A DNA stretch of 43,367 nucleotides from Parcubacteria group bacterium GW2011_GWA2_40_23 (GCA_000996245.1 LBYP01000009.1:1-43367); one strand, 5' to 3'. Positions 9,140 to 20,839 are shown, counted from the first letter of the stretch. Notes: generated by a model not told the origin, from the sequence alone. A program made the numbers and translations.

Positions 9140-9176
9140 CGCCGCGAGCTCCTAGAGCTCGCGGCGTATTTTTTTA
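9140..9176 (+). terminator. Strong intrinsic terminator
   Basis: CGCCGCGAGCTC-CTA-GAGCTCGCGGCG followed by TATTTTTTT. Confidence 0.92.
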
Positions 9177-9932
9177 TTCTTTTTCTTCTAATTTTACTAA
9201 ATCGCCATATTCTACCTCAAATCCTTCTGCATTCATTGGATTTCTAGCTTCTTTTTCTGCAGGCGAAGCCCCATGAAAAAATGGTAACCTCGCAATTTGA
9301 TGTTTTGGCCAATGCCACAAACTACGTTTCAATGCACTAACAACTGGATTCCCACGTTTATGTCTTATTCTTTGAGCAACATGCAACAAATGGTGCGCTA
9401 AGTCTTTGGTAAAATCCATTAAATTGCCTTGGTTTACTTGTACTTCAACATTATTCATAAATAACTTCACAGTAGAATCACTTAACGTCTGCGTCCGTGT
9501 GAATATTTCTTTTATACGATAATGTGGTAAATTCTTGGCAATTCTTCGAGTTATCTCGGTACTCCAAAATAAATTTCCTTTTTTAAATATTGGTTGATCG
9601 TCGACATTATTATCTAAAGAAACTTCAATTTCAACCCTTTCTGCTTCGTCTTCAGTCAAACCTCCTTTTTCTATCAACAACTTTTTGACCAATCTTTTAT
9701 CGATATTCAATGTAAAGTTAGTTACTTCAAATGAAAGATAATCCACCACCTCCAATTGCTGCTTAGATTGAGATGATCCAATCTTTTCACGAACAGCAGT
9801 CAAAGAAATATCGGCCACACCTTTATATTTGGCTAATTCCACAACTAATTGACCGGCTTCGCCAGAAGTTACGTCTCGATCAATATCTGGGAGTGAAATT
9901 ATTTGATTAGGTTGTTCTACTTTTGATAACAT
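9174..9932 (-). CDS. Hypothetical protein
   Basis: 252-aa ORF with native AT-rich codon usage; no family recognised. Confidence 0.7.
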   Translation of the reverse strand: MLSKVEQPNQIISLPDIDRDVTSGEAGQLVVELAKYKGVADISLTAVREKIGSSQSKQQLEVVDYLSFEVTNFTLNIDKRLVKKLLIEKGGLTEDEAERVEIEVSLDNNVDDQPIFKKGNLFWSTEITRRIAKNLPHYRIKEIFTRTQTLSDSTVKLFMNNVEVQVNQGNLMDFTKDLAHHLLHVAQRIRHKRGNPVVSALKRSLWHWPKHQIARLPFFHGASPAEKEARNPMNAEGFEVEYGDLVKLEEKE

Positions 9933-9935
9933 AAT

Positions 9936-10469
9936 TTATCCTCTTATTGAGAACTCACACCCGCAATAATTCTGCCTGTGGAAACCTTCTTCAGAACTTA
10001 TCTGACAAGACTTTTTATAACCTTCATTCTTGCGCCAAACAGTATCGATGAATTTCAGACCATAAAAATCCGCCAGTTCGTGACCAATACTATTAATCAC
10101 TTCCGCGTTTTTGTGCGGGCTGATAGTCAATGTTGTGGCAAAAGCTTCGAAATTTTCTTCTTTAGACTTTTGTGCCACTTCAGCTAAACGTTTTTGAAAA
10201 CATTTTTCGCAACGTTTTCCGCCCTCTGGTTCTTTTTCGTAACCGCGGACATTCTCTGACCATTCATCATGTTCATATTTACCAACGATAAGCGGAGTTT
10301 TAGTCTTAGCACAATATCGCTTCATCTCAGCAAGGCGCAAATTATATTCATCTTTTGGAAAAATATTGGGATTGTAAAAATAAACTGTGACTTCGTGTCC
10401 TTCATCTCTCAATTCTTTTACAACCTGAGCCCCGCACGGAGCGCAACAATCGTGTAACAAAACTTTCAT
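9936..10469 (-). CDS. queH: Epoxyqueuosine reductase QueH-like (DUF208)
   Basis: MKVLLHDCCAPCG, FYNPNIFPKDEYNLR, CEKCFQKRL, CQISSEEGFHRQNYCGC motifs. Confidence 0.88.
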   Translation of the reverse strand: MKVLLHDCCAPCGAQVVKELRDEGHEVTVYFYNPNIFPKDEYNLRLAEMKRYCAKTKTPLIVGKYEHDEWSENVRGYEKEPEGGKRCEKCFQKRLAEVAQKSKEENFEAFATTLTISPHKNAEVINSIGHELADFYGLKFIDTVWRKNEGYKKSCQISSEEGFHRQNYCGCEFSIRG

Positions 10470-10472
10470 AAA

Positions 10473-10982
10473 TTACTTTTGATCAATCCACTTAAAAGAG
10501 GCTATAATTTCATCGACCTGACTACGTCTAACTCTATTGGCTTCACTCGCATCTTGACTTCCAGCCCAACCCAGAACAAGACCTTCAAATTCACCTAAAT
10601 ACGTTGGGACCGGTCCCTCTGAAGCTTGAATCTTTTTCCACTGCACCACGGAATGGATGCTAATATTAAATAATGATTCCAATTCTTTGTTTTTAATGAA
10701 ACCATAGTCTATGGAATCGCTCTTGCCCAAATCGCCCCAGTCCAAAACTCTTTCTCCGCTGGCATAGCCTTCCCACTCTCCAGGAAACTTCAATTCAAAA
10801 CCATACTTTTTATTCGTGTATGGAATAAACTTGCGAGTTAAAGGATCTTCTGCTTTTTGAATTTGTGGTTCTTCTGCCTTAACCTTCTCGTCATTTGTTG
10901 GCAAAACAGTATTCGGCACTTGAGTAAATAAAGTACAGCCGGAGAGAACAACCAACAGCAAAGCGATTACTAAATAACGCAT
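10473..10982 (-). CDS. Putative lipoprotein
   Basis: Signal peptide with lipobox LVVLSGC. Confidence 0.7.
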   Translation of the reverse strand: MRYLVIALLLVVLSGCTLFTQVPNTVLPTNDEKVKAEEPQIQKAEDPLTRKFIPYTNKKYGFELKFPGEWEGYASGERVLDWGDLGKSDSIDYGFIKNKELESLFNISIHSVVQWKKIQASEGPVPTYLGEFEGLVLGWAGSQDASEANRVRRSQVDEIIASFKWIDQK

Positions 10983-10996
10983 ACTTTTATAAATTA

Positions 10997-11398
10997 TTAA
11001 TCAAACAAACTTCCCCGCAAGCAATTAACCGCCGCATCATTTTTTGAACGATCGCACAGACCCAAATCGTCATAAGTATTTGTTAAATATGGACGACAAA
11101 ACCCCGCCGTCGCCGAACCATTTTTATAAGCGCAACTTTTATTGCACTCTTCATTAAAAGTACAAGGCTTCAATGCATCTTTAGCTTTAATCTCGCAAGT
11201 ATAGCCCGCCCCGTGCATAATTGACTCTCCCCTTTTTGCACATTTCTTACAATTCATTTCCTGACCCTTTTCATTATAACAAACAGAGTAACGAGTTCCA
11301 TTAGAACCCCTTTCTGAAGCGGCTTTCTGAGTAAAGTAAAAAACCAAAGCAACTATCACAACAATAAATAAAATAATGACTAAACTTTTTCGTCGCAT
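10997..11398 (-). CDS. Hypothetical Cys-rich protein with N-terminal signal anchor
   Basis: N-terminal TM segment followed by many cysteines. Confidence 0.65.
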   Translation of the reverse strand: MRRKSLVIILFIVVIVALVFYFTQKAASERGSNGTRYSVCYNEKGQEMNCKKCAKRGESIMHGAGYTCEIKAKDALKPCTFNEECNKSCAYKNGSATAGFCRPYLTNTYDDLGLCDRSKNDAAVNCLRGSLFD

Positions 11399-11405
11399 AT
11401 TTTTA

Positions 11406-11756
11406 TTAGTGCATGTATGATTCCTTATAAAGCCAAGAACTGAAAGTAGTCACAATCGTATATATGACAGCCCCTAAAACAGCCGCCCACCACACCTGGA
11501 TATCAAAACCTTGAATATACTTGGCGACAAGAGCAAAGATGATTGCATTGATTACTAAGTTCGATAGACCCAGTGTTAAAATGTTAATGGGCCAAGTAAT
11601 GAGCTTGAGTATCATGCCCAAAACCGAGTTAACCAAACCAATAGCAATAACCAAAACCATCGCTATGTATAAACTTTCAACCTCAATTCCTGGAATAAAA
11701 TAACCGATAGCGAGTAACCCTATGGCATTAATAAGCCAACGCAGTATCATGTACAT
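11406..11756 (-). CDS. Phage holin family 4 / YvlD-like membrane protein
   Basis: Four hydrophobic helices with WPINILTLGLSNLVINA motif. Confidence 0.8.
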   Translation of the reverse strand: MYMILRWLINAIGLLAIGYFIPGIEVESLYIAMVLVIAIGLVNSVLGMILKLITWPINILTLGLSNLVINAIIFALVAKYIQGFDIQVWWAAVLGAVIYTIVTTFSSWLYKESYMH

Positions 11757-11772
11757 AAAAATATATTATGAT

Positions 11773-12318
11773 TTATTTTTTCCCAACTTTTTTGGAGTCA
11801 CCTTCAATAATTCGCTCCACCCAACCATGCTCATCTAACAAATCCATAAATTCACGCACTTGGCGGGAAACCTTTTTGCGATTTACCAAATAAACAATTT
11901 TCACAACCCAATAATAAACAATAACGCAGACCACAATAAGATACAATAACCACCAGAGCCAGTTGTTGTGCAAAGACCAGAATCGGATATCGAGACGAAC
12001 ATTGTCATAAACGACATTACCGTATTTATCTTCAATACGTATTTTTATAACGTGTTCTCCCTGTGACAAAAAAATTTTTAGTGTTTCTGTTTCGTATGTT
12101 TCCCGTTCGTCGATTGTCCATTGGTATTTCAAATCCGTTGGAGGCAAATTGGCAGCAACAGAAAAAGAATAATTTTGCCAGCTGGTTTGTTCATATTTGA
12201 TATATGCCTCAACTAGGGGCAATGCTTGCTTTGTAGCTGCTTGAACTTTTTTTGCAGCCAAAGTCTGCGGCGCAAAAAGGACAAACGCTAAACAAAAAAT
12301 TGTAAATATTTTATTCAT
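11773..12318 (-). CDS. Signal-peptide protein with PKD-like domain and C-terminal TM
   Basis: Signal peptide; YQWTIDERETYET...IRIEDKYGNVVYDNVRLDI; C-terminal TM helix. Confidence 0.65.
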   Translation of the reverse strand: MNKIFTIFCLAFVLFAPQTLAAKKVQAATKQALPLVEAYIKYEQTSWQNYSFSVAANLPPTDLKYQWTIDERETYETETLKIFLSQGEHVIKIRIEDKYGNVVYDNVRLDIRFWSLHNNWLWWLLYLIVVCVIVYYWVVKIVYLVNRKKVSRQVREFMDLLDEHGWVERIIEGDSKKVGKK

Positions 12319-12321
12319 TAT

Positions 12322-13497
12322 CTAGCTTTCTTTTTTGTTTTTAGGTTCTTTCTTTATTCTCTTAGCAATTGTTCTTTCTTCCTCGACTATGGTTCGGTCG
12401 CAATGTTTAAAACTTGTTCCGAATAACACTACAGCCAAAGCAATTGCTAAAACAAATAACCACAACCAATAGTTATAAACAGACCAAAAATCGACTGTTA
12501 CTTTTACATTATCATAAAAATAGCTATCCCAGGGGCCTTTAACTTTTAGGGTGGCATAATAATCACCAGTTTTCTTAAAGGTATGTTGCCCATTTACTGT
12601 CCCCTCGCTACCATCGCCATAAGTCCAGACAAATTGTAAATTTTTAGTATCCAAGTCAGGTAAATTGGTCGAAAAAGAAAAATCAAAAGTATTCCAATTT
12701 ACTTGTTGAGCGTGAATATTTATTTGATTCAGCAAGGTTACCTGTGCTGATTGATAAAAGTCACTTACAATTTCTTTCTTGCCAATGTCAGGATCCTTAG
12801 TTTCCGTTGTTGCTGCTGGCTTTGTGACTGGCACAGTTTCTTTGACTGGAGCTTTTGTTTGAGCTGGCGCCTCCTTTTTCACTTCTTTTGGTGGCTCAAC
12901 TTTTGGAGGTTCAACCTTGGGTGCCTCTTTTTTACTCTTTGTTGGATCAAGTGGAAAAGCATCTAACAAATCATTGACACCGTCACCATCTGTATCCCAC
13001 TTCAATGGATCAGTACCGATACTATCTTCTGCAATATCCTTTAGGCCATCGCTATCATCATCATCGTCAACTTTATTTCCTATGCCATCACGATCAGTGT
13101 CAACATCAACATCATAAAGCGCTGCCAATAATTGGTTGTTCGATTCATTATTGTCGGCTGGATCAATGCCTTTTAATTCAAAATAAATCCGAAATGGATG
13201 ATCAGGCACAATAAAATCAACAAAAACTTCATCTTCAAAACTTTGAGCTGGTATGGAAACAGGTTTTTCGCCAATTATCTGGACGTCACGATAAAAAATA
13301 ACCGTACCCGAAGCATCCTCCGTCCCATAATTAGCGACAGCGACATAGATACGTTCCTTTGCACCACTGATAAAATTCTCATTATTGTCAGCAAAACGAA
13401 CAGAAGTCGGTTTTAAACCAAGGTCAACTGTAGCCAATGAAGCTTGAAAAGGAAAAATAAACAAGCAAAGAAATGCAAAGACCACGATTTTTTTCAT
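12322..13497 (-). CDS. Surface protein: CARDB-like domain, thrombospondin type-3 Asp-rich repeats, Pro/Lys linker, PKD domain, TM
   Basis: DVDTDRDGIGNKVDDDDDSDGLKD...WDTDGDGVNDLLDAFPLDP; FVWTYGDGSEGTVNGQHTFKKTGDYYATLKV; TM. Confidence 0.8.
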   Translation of the reverse strand: MKKIVVFAFLCLFIFPFQASLATVDLGLKPTSVRFADNNENFISGAKERIYVAVANYGTEDASGTVIFYRDVQIIGEKPVSIPAQSFEDEVFVDFIVPDHPFRIYFELKGIDPADNNESNNQLLAALYDVDVDTDRDGIGNKVDDDDDSDGLKDIAEDSIGTDPLKWDTDGDGVNDLLDAFPLDPTKSKKEAPKVEPPKVEPPKEVKKEAPAQTKAPVKETVPVTKPAATTETKDPDIGKKEIVSDFYQSAQVTLLNQINIHAQQVNWNTFDFSFSTNLPDLDTKNLQFVWTYGDGSEGTVNGQHTFKKTGDYYATLKVKGPWDSYFYDNVKVTVDFWSVYNYWLWLFVLAIALAVVLFGTSFKHCDRTIVEEERTIAKRIKKEPKNKKES

Positions 13498-13506
13498 ATT
13501 TATTTT

Positions 13507-13950
13507 TTATAAACAATCAAGCGTTTTTAAAGCTCTTTTAAATAAACTAATTACTTTTCTGGTTGAACCAGAATTTATCTCATATTTAACTTCGTGAACA
13601 ACCATATTCCGCACTTTATGTGCCCACCAAACATGTTTCAAGTCCGCATGCTTATACGTTGCAAATTGCAAACGTTCAGCCGTTGTCTTCCCAGGGAAAT
13701 TTAATATTGTTAATGCATGATCAAGCAATTTATCAGCTTCAATAATGGCCAATTTATAATTCATTTCATTCCCTTTTTTCAAAAGAAGGTCTTCAATCTG
13801 TTGCCATCGTTCCTTAAAAAACTTATGATCTATCTCCAAGCGATGTAAACGTCGTGATAGATAAAATGAAACCACAAACAAAGCGATCACTATTACAATG
13901 CCCACAATAACCGCCACATCAACTACTGAAAACTCCCATGTTAATTGCAT
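13507..13950 (-). CDS. Hypothetical membrane-anchored protein
   Basis: N-terminal TM and soluble helical region; co-directional with gatCA. Confidence 0.65.
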   Translation of the reverse strand: MQLTWEFSVVDVAVIVGIVIVIALFVVSFYLSRRLHRLEIDHKFFKERWQQIEDLLLKKGNEMNYKLAIIEADKLLDHALTILNFPGKTTAERLQFATYKHADLKHVWWAHKVRNMVVHEVKYEINSGSTRKVISLFKRALKTLDCL

Positions 13951-13954
13951 GGTA

Positions 13955-15382
13955 TTATAATTTCTTTTCTAATTGCTCGGCTATGTTAAATAAGGTCGAC
14001 TCATCAAACTGTTTTCCGATTAGCTGCACCCCGACGGGTAACTTATTTACTAAACCTGCCGGCAAAGAAAGGGCGGGTAAGCCAGCCACGTTAACTGAAA
14101 CTGTAAAAACATCTGCTAAATACATGGTTAACGGATCATTGAACTTTTCACCTAAAGAAAAAGCAGTTGTGGGTGAGGTTGGAGTTAAAAGTAAATCAAC
14201 TTTTTTAAACACATCTTCAAAATCCTGCTGAATGAGGCGCCGAACCTGTTGCGCCTTTTTATAATAAGCATCGTAATAGCCAGAAGACAAAACATAAGTC
14301 CCAAGCATAATACGACGACGAACTTCATCACCCAAACCTTGCTGACGAGTTTTTAAGTACATTTCTAAAAGATTGGCCGATTCAGCACGATAACCATAAC
14401 GGACGCCATCAAAGCGAGCCATGTTTGATGAAACTTCAGCTGGAACTAAAACATAATAAATCGCTAACGCATATTTTGTCCGAGGCAAAGAAACCTCAAC
14501 GACTTCTGCGCCAAGTGCTTCTAACTTAGCCACGGCTTTTAAAACAAGCTCTTTTACTTCAGAATCCATGCCTTCGATAAAAAACTCTTTGGGTAAACCA
14601 ATTCTTTTCCCCTTGATGTCTTTATCTATATCTTCAAAAACATTGATTTTTTGTTTTCTTGTTGTTGAATCAAACTTGTCGATCCCAGCCAAGGCTTCAT
14701 AAACATAAGCTGAATCTTTGACTGTTTTACTGAGAACGCCAATTTGGTCAAAACTAGAAGCCATGGCAATTAAACCATGACGCGAGATTGATCCGTATGA
14801 TGGTTTAAAACCCACGACACCACAGAAAGATGCCGGCAATCGAACTGAACCACCAGTATCAGACCCCAAAGCAAACAATGCTTCGTGACTAGCAACTGCT
14901 ACAGTTGAACCACTAGATGTGCCCCCCGCGACACGAGTTAAATCGTGTGGATTTTTTGTTGATCCAAAGTATGACGTTTCCCCAGACGAGCCCATAGCAA
15001 ACTCGTCCATATTTGTTTTGCCGACTATGATTGAGCCAGCGGCTTTCAACTTTTCGACGACAGTGGCATCATAAGTAGCGATATAACTTTCTAAAATTTT
15101 AGACCCAGCACTACATTTAATGTCCTCAACTAAAATATTATCTTTCAACGCTACCGGGATGCCTTCTAAAATATTTAACTCTTGATGTGAGTTTTTAATT
15201 TTATTATCAACTTTTTCAGCTTGAGCTAAAGCTTGATCTTCAGTGATGGTAATAAAAGCATTTAATTTTTCATCTTGCTTACGAATAGAATCAAAACAAG
15301 CTTCTGTCAGTTCGACTGCCGAGAATTCTTTGTTTTTTAAGCCCCGATGAGCTTCTTCTATTGTGAGTTTATTTAACTGCAT
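13955..15382 (-). CDS. gatA: Glutamyl-/aspartyl-tRNA amidotransferase subunit A
   Basis: Amidase signature: VGKTNMDEFAMGSSGETSYFG, GGTSSGSTVAVASHEALFALGSDTGGSVRLPASFCGVVGFKPSYG. Confidence 0.95.
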   Translation of the reverse strand: MQLNKLTIEEAHRGLKNKEFSAVELTEACFDSIRKQDEKLNAFITITEDQALAQAEKVDNKIKNSHQELNILEGIPVALKDNILVEDIKCSAGSKILESYIATYDATVVEKLKAAGSIIVGKTNMDEFAMGSSGETSYFGSTKNPHDLTRVAGGTSSGSTVAVASHEALFALGSDTGGSVRLPASFCGVVGFKPSYGSISRHGLIAMASSFDQIGVLSKTVKDSAYVYEALAGIDKFDSTTRKQKINVFEDIDKDIKGKRIGLPKEFFIEGMDSEVKELVLKAVAKLEALGAEVVEVSLPRTKYALAIYYVLVPAEVSSNMARFDGVRYGYRAESANLLEMYLKTRQQGLGDEVRRRIMLGTYVLSSGYYDAYYKKAQQVRRLIQQDFEDVFKKVDLLLTPTSPTTAFSLGEKFNDPLTMYLADVFTVSVNVAGLPALSLPAGLVNKLPVGVQLIGKQFDESTLFNIAEQLEKKL

Positions 15383-15676
15383 TTATTTATGCTCAAAAAC
15401 TTTTTTAACTTTAATTTGACGTTTTTCTAAATCCGGAACCTCGGCTAAAACTTTTTCCTGAGAAAAACATTGTTTAACAACATCTGGTCGCAGAACATCA
15501 ATAGCGCCACTAACCTGAGACAATGGTTCAATGTTCTTGGTGTCAATCTCATTTAACTTATCGACATACTCCAAAATAGAAGAAAGTTGTTCAGCATACT
15601 TTTCTTTTTCTTCTTCTGAAATATCTAATTTAGCCAAATTAGCTAAATGCTCGATTTGCGCTTTGTCTAATTTCAT
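15383..15676 (-). CDS. gatC: Glutamyl-/aspartyl-tRNA amidotransferase subunit C
   Basis: HLANLAKLDISEEEKEKYAEQLSSILEYVDKLNEIDT; adjacent to gatA. Confidence 0.92.
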   Translation of the reverse strand: MKLDKAQIEHLANLAKLDISEEEKEKYAEQLSSILEYVDKLNEIDTKNIEPLSQVSGAIDVLRPDVVKQCFSQEKVLAEVPDLEKRQIKVKKVFEHK

Positions 15677-15805
15677 AAATCAAGTAAATTATAGCAAAAA
15701 ATAACACTTCTCACAATTTTATAGTAATTTCTTATTTACAAAAAATTTGCCTACCCAAATCTAAAGTGCTAACGTTTTATCAGACAATCTCGTTTGAGGC
15801 AGACT

Positions 15806-16045
15806 ATGGCTTGTGCAATCTGTCAACACGCTGATCGAAGCTACGACGAGAGACCATTCCGACCGCCAAACGGCAGTGTACACGACCTGACTTACCGTTG
15901 CACCTGTGGCCAAAGATGGTGGCAGTACAACGATTACTACCACCTCTGGAGCAGGGTTGAAGATGACGCTACCTGGGACAACATCCGTGGCGGTTGCCAC
16001 AAACCGGTCGCCATCGGCAACCCGAGTCGAAACTTGAATCCCTAG
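15806..16045 (+). CDS. GC-rich orphan zinc-ribbon-like small protein (79 aa)
   Basis: MACAICQHADRS...RCTCGQRWWQ; GAGG SD; TTGCCT-N17-TAACGT upstream; terminator downstream. Confidence 0.7.
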   Translation: MACAICQHADRSYDERPFRPPNGSVHDLTYRCTCGQRWWQYNDYYHLWSRVEDDATWDNIRGGCHKPVAIGNPSRNLNP

Positions 16046-16054
16046 TCCGAACAA

Positions 16055-16090
16055 AGCTGGTTCTTTCACGAGGAACCGGCTTTTTAATTT
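16055..16090 (+). terminator. Intrinsic terminator
   Basis: AGCTGGTTC...GAACCGGCT followed by TTTTAATTT. Confidence 0.82.
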
Positions 16091-16114
16091 AAAATAACTG
16101 AAAAAAACTCGGCA

Positions 16115-16143
16115 TTGACAAAATAGATAAAATATCCTATTAT
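16115..16143 (+). promoter_or_regulatory. sigma70-like promoter TTGACA-N17-TATTAT
   Basis: Consensus -35, near-consensus -10, 17-nt spacer; places the start codon at 16175 rather than 16142. Confidence 0.82.
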
Positions 16144-16174
16144 GAAAGGTCCACTAAGCGCCCGGAGGTTTACC

Positions 16175-16600
16175 ATGGACGCCAATCGCTGGATCGATCT
16201 GAAGTTGCACAAATCTCTCGAGTTCTTCTTCTTTGTCGGTAGCCTGGCCTGGACGGTGTATAGCTTTATCACCTTCATTCTGGTGTTCAAAGGCTCTTGC
16301 ACCCTCCAGGAATACAGCGCGGTCAACACGTTCTATTGGCCGACCGTCCTGCTGTACGCCTCGGCGCGCAAACTCACGCGTGCTCTGGCTCCTGGCGAGA
16401 TTCCGCACCGGAAGACCGAACTCATCATGGTCTTCTGGATGTTCGTGGGGCTCGTCGCTATGGGCATCACCCTCATGAATCGACGGGACATGATGCCTCT
16501 CATGCAGGAGTTAGGTGTTCTGTACCTGATCCTGCTCGGTATCTTGATCGGCGGCAAAGCCCTGGAAAAGATGGCCGAAGCCGTCTTCGGCAAACGCTGA
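16175..16600 (+). CDS. GC-rich orphan multi-TM membrane protein (141 aa)
   Basis: GGAGG SD before ATG; about four hydrophobic segments; promoter and terminator flank it. Confidence 0.78.
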   Translation: MDANRWIDLKLHKSLEFFFFVGSLAWTVYSFITFILVFKGSCTLQEYSAVNTFYWPTVLLYASARKLTRALAPGEIPHRKTELIMVFWMFVGLVAMGITLMNRRDMMPLMQELGVLYLILLGILIGGKALEKMAEAVFGKR

Positions 16601-16606
16601 ACAGTC

Positions 16607-16643
16607 CCGGCGCACCTACCTGTAGGTGCGCCGGCTATTTTTT
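16607..16643 (+). terminator. Strong intrinsic terminator
   Basis: CCGGCGCACCTA-CCTG-TAGGTGCGCCGG followed by CTATTTTTT. Confidence 0.93.
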
Positions 16644-16723
16644 ATAAAATACGAATTACTAATCTATACAAATCTACTAATACAGATACAACAGAGCTCA
16701 TTAGTAGCTTAGTAGCTTATTCG

Positions 16724-16743
16724 CCTGCCTGCCGGCAGGCAGG
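16724..16743. repeat. 20-bp perfect palindrome CCTGCCTGCCGGCAGGCAGG
   Basis: Perfect self-complement in an otherwise AT-rich intergenic stretch. Confidence 0.85.
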
Positions 16744-16761
16744 TAATTCGTAGTAATAAAA

Positions 16762-16785
16762 AAATGACCTTACTCAGGTCAAAAT
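16762..16785 (-). terminator. Intrinsic terminator of the small Trp-rich ORF
   Basis: TGACCTGAGTAAGGTCA followed by TTTTTTT on the minus strand. Confidence 0.75.
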
Positions 16786-16822
16786 CATAAAAAGGCTCAG
16801 GGGTTAACTGAACATTCGAGTT

Positions 16823-16954
16823 TTAGTTCGCCAAGCCTGTGTAGAGGCTAAAAGCGAAAAATCCGATAGCGCAAAATGTGATAAGGGCATTTACGACTGG
16901 CTTTTGAAGCCACCAATCTAGCCACCAGTAGAGAACCTCTCTGATTGCTTCCAT
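16823..16954 (-). CDS. 43-aa Trp-rich single-TM peptide MEAIREVLYWWLDWWLQKPVVNALITFCAIGFFAFSLYTGLAN
   Basis: Manual translation (below ORF-track cutoff); amphipathic Trp-rich start then TM; terminator downstream. Confidence 0.55.
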   Translation of the reverse strand: MEAIREVLYWWLDWWLQKPVVNALITFCAIGFFAFSLYTGLAN

Positions 16955-17065
16955 ATTTTTAGATTGGTTAACTGGGGATGTTTTGCTAAACGCAAAATAA
17001 ACCTAGTTAGTTATTTATTATTTCAAGGGACATCTCTATTATGCCAGTTTGACGTCTTTTGTCAA

Positions 17066-17100
17066 CCATGCAGTATAAAGTATTCTCTTTAACTGCATGG
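17066..17100 (+). repeat. 35-nt palindromic element, family 1, copy A
   Basis: CCATGCAGTATAAAGTATTCTCTTTAACTGCATGG; aligns over 35 nt with the copies at 25765 and 39168. Confidence 0.8.
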
Positions 17101-17155
17101 CAAGTCCCGCTAACTGCAGGATAAACAGAAAAAGTTACGCTAATTTTAAACAAAT

Positions 17156-20055
<2,900 letters not shown>

Positions 20056-20056
20056 A

Positions 20057-20839
20057 TTAAGACAATAAACTTAAATACCAACTCAAAATTTTCTGTCCCC
20101 AAAACATAGCAATAAATGTCCCCAGAGTTAGAAAAACTCCAAAAGGAACTTGCGATTTCAATTGTTTTTTCTTCCTTAGTAAAAGAATAATACTAACAAT
20201 AGCACCAAGAATATAAGCAAAAAATAAGGCGACCATTAAATTCTTTGGTCCAAGCAACAAACCCATCAATAATCCTAAATAAATATCTCCCTGCCCGACC
20301 CAAGAGCCGCGAGAAAGCGCATGTTGTAACCAGAAAAACAAAGCTCCGGCGATTCCTGCCAAGCCAAAATCCCATAGACTTGTTTGCCAGCTAACCGACA
20401 TAACCGAAAGGACAAAATTGCTAATAACTGCAACGATGACTAAAAACCAAGTCACTGCATCAAAAAGCAAAAAGTGTTTCAAGTCAGTCATGAAAACAAC
20501 TATCAATCCCGCAACAATAATCAAATTGCGCCAAAACATAATATCACCAAAATCCATGTTTATTTGATGATAATAAGCGACAAACACAAACAAAACTCCG
20601 GTGACAAATTCAATTATCGGATATTGCCACGAAATATTTTTTTGACAATAACGGCATTTCCCTTTCAAGAATAAAAAACTAAGTAAAGGAATCAAATCCT
20701 TAGCTTTGAGAACATGATTACATTTAGGACAAATAGAACCGCCGCGTACAAATTGTTCTTGGCGCGGCAAACGGTAAATTAGGACATTTAAAAAACTACC
20801 AATAACACTGCCCAAAATAAACCAGAGGATATAAAGCAT
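20057..20839 (-). CDS. Prepilin peptidase (A24, PilD/GspO)
   Basis: GSFLNVLIYRLPR, CPKCNH...CRYCQKNISWQYPIIE, GQGDIYLG motifs. Confidence 0.93.
   Translation of the reverse strand: MLYILWFILGSVIGSFLNVLIYRLPRQEQFVRGGSICPKCNHVLKAKDLIPLLSFLFLKGKCRYCQKNISWQYPIIEFVTGVLFVFVAYYHQINMDFGDIMFWRNLIIVAGLIVVFMTDLKHFLLFDAVTWFLVIVAVISNFVLSVMSVSWQTSLWDFGLAGIAGALFFWLQHALSRGSWVGQGDIYLGLLMGLLLGPKNLMVALFFAYILGAIVSIILLLRKKKQLKSQVPFGVFLTLGTFIAMFWGQKILSWYLSLLS

Noticed and set aside
11406-11756. Prophage remnant because of holin-family call
   Set aside because: Family name is misleading; such YvlD-like membrane proteins are common chromosomal genes and no other phage genes are nearby.
16154-16593. Several alternative-frame ORFs over the 16175-16600 gene
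   Set aside because: Shadow ORFs of a GC-rich gene; only the 16175 frame has SD, promoter and coherent TM profile.
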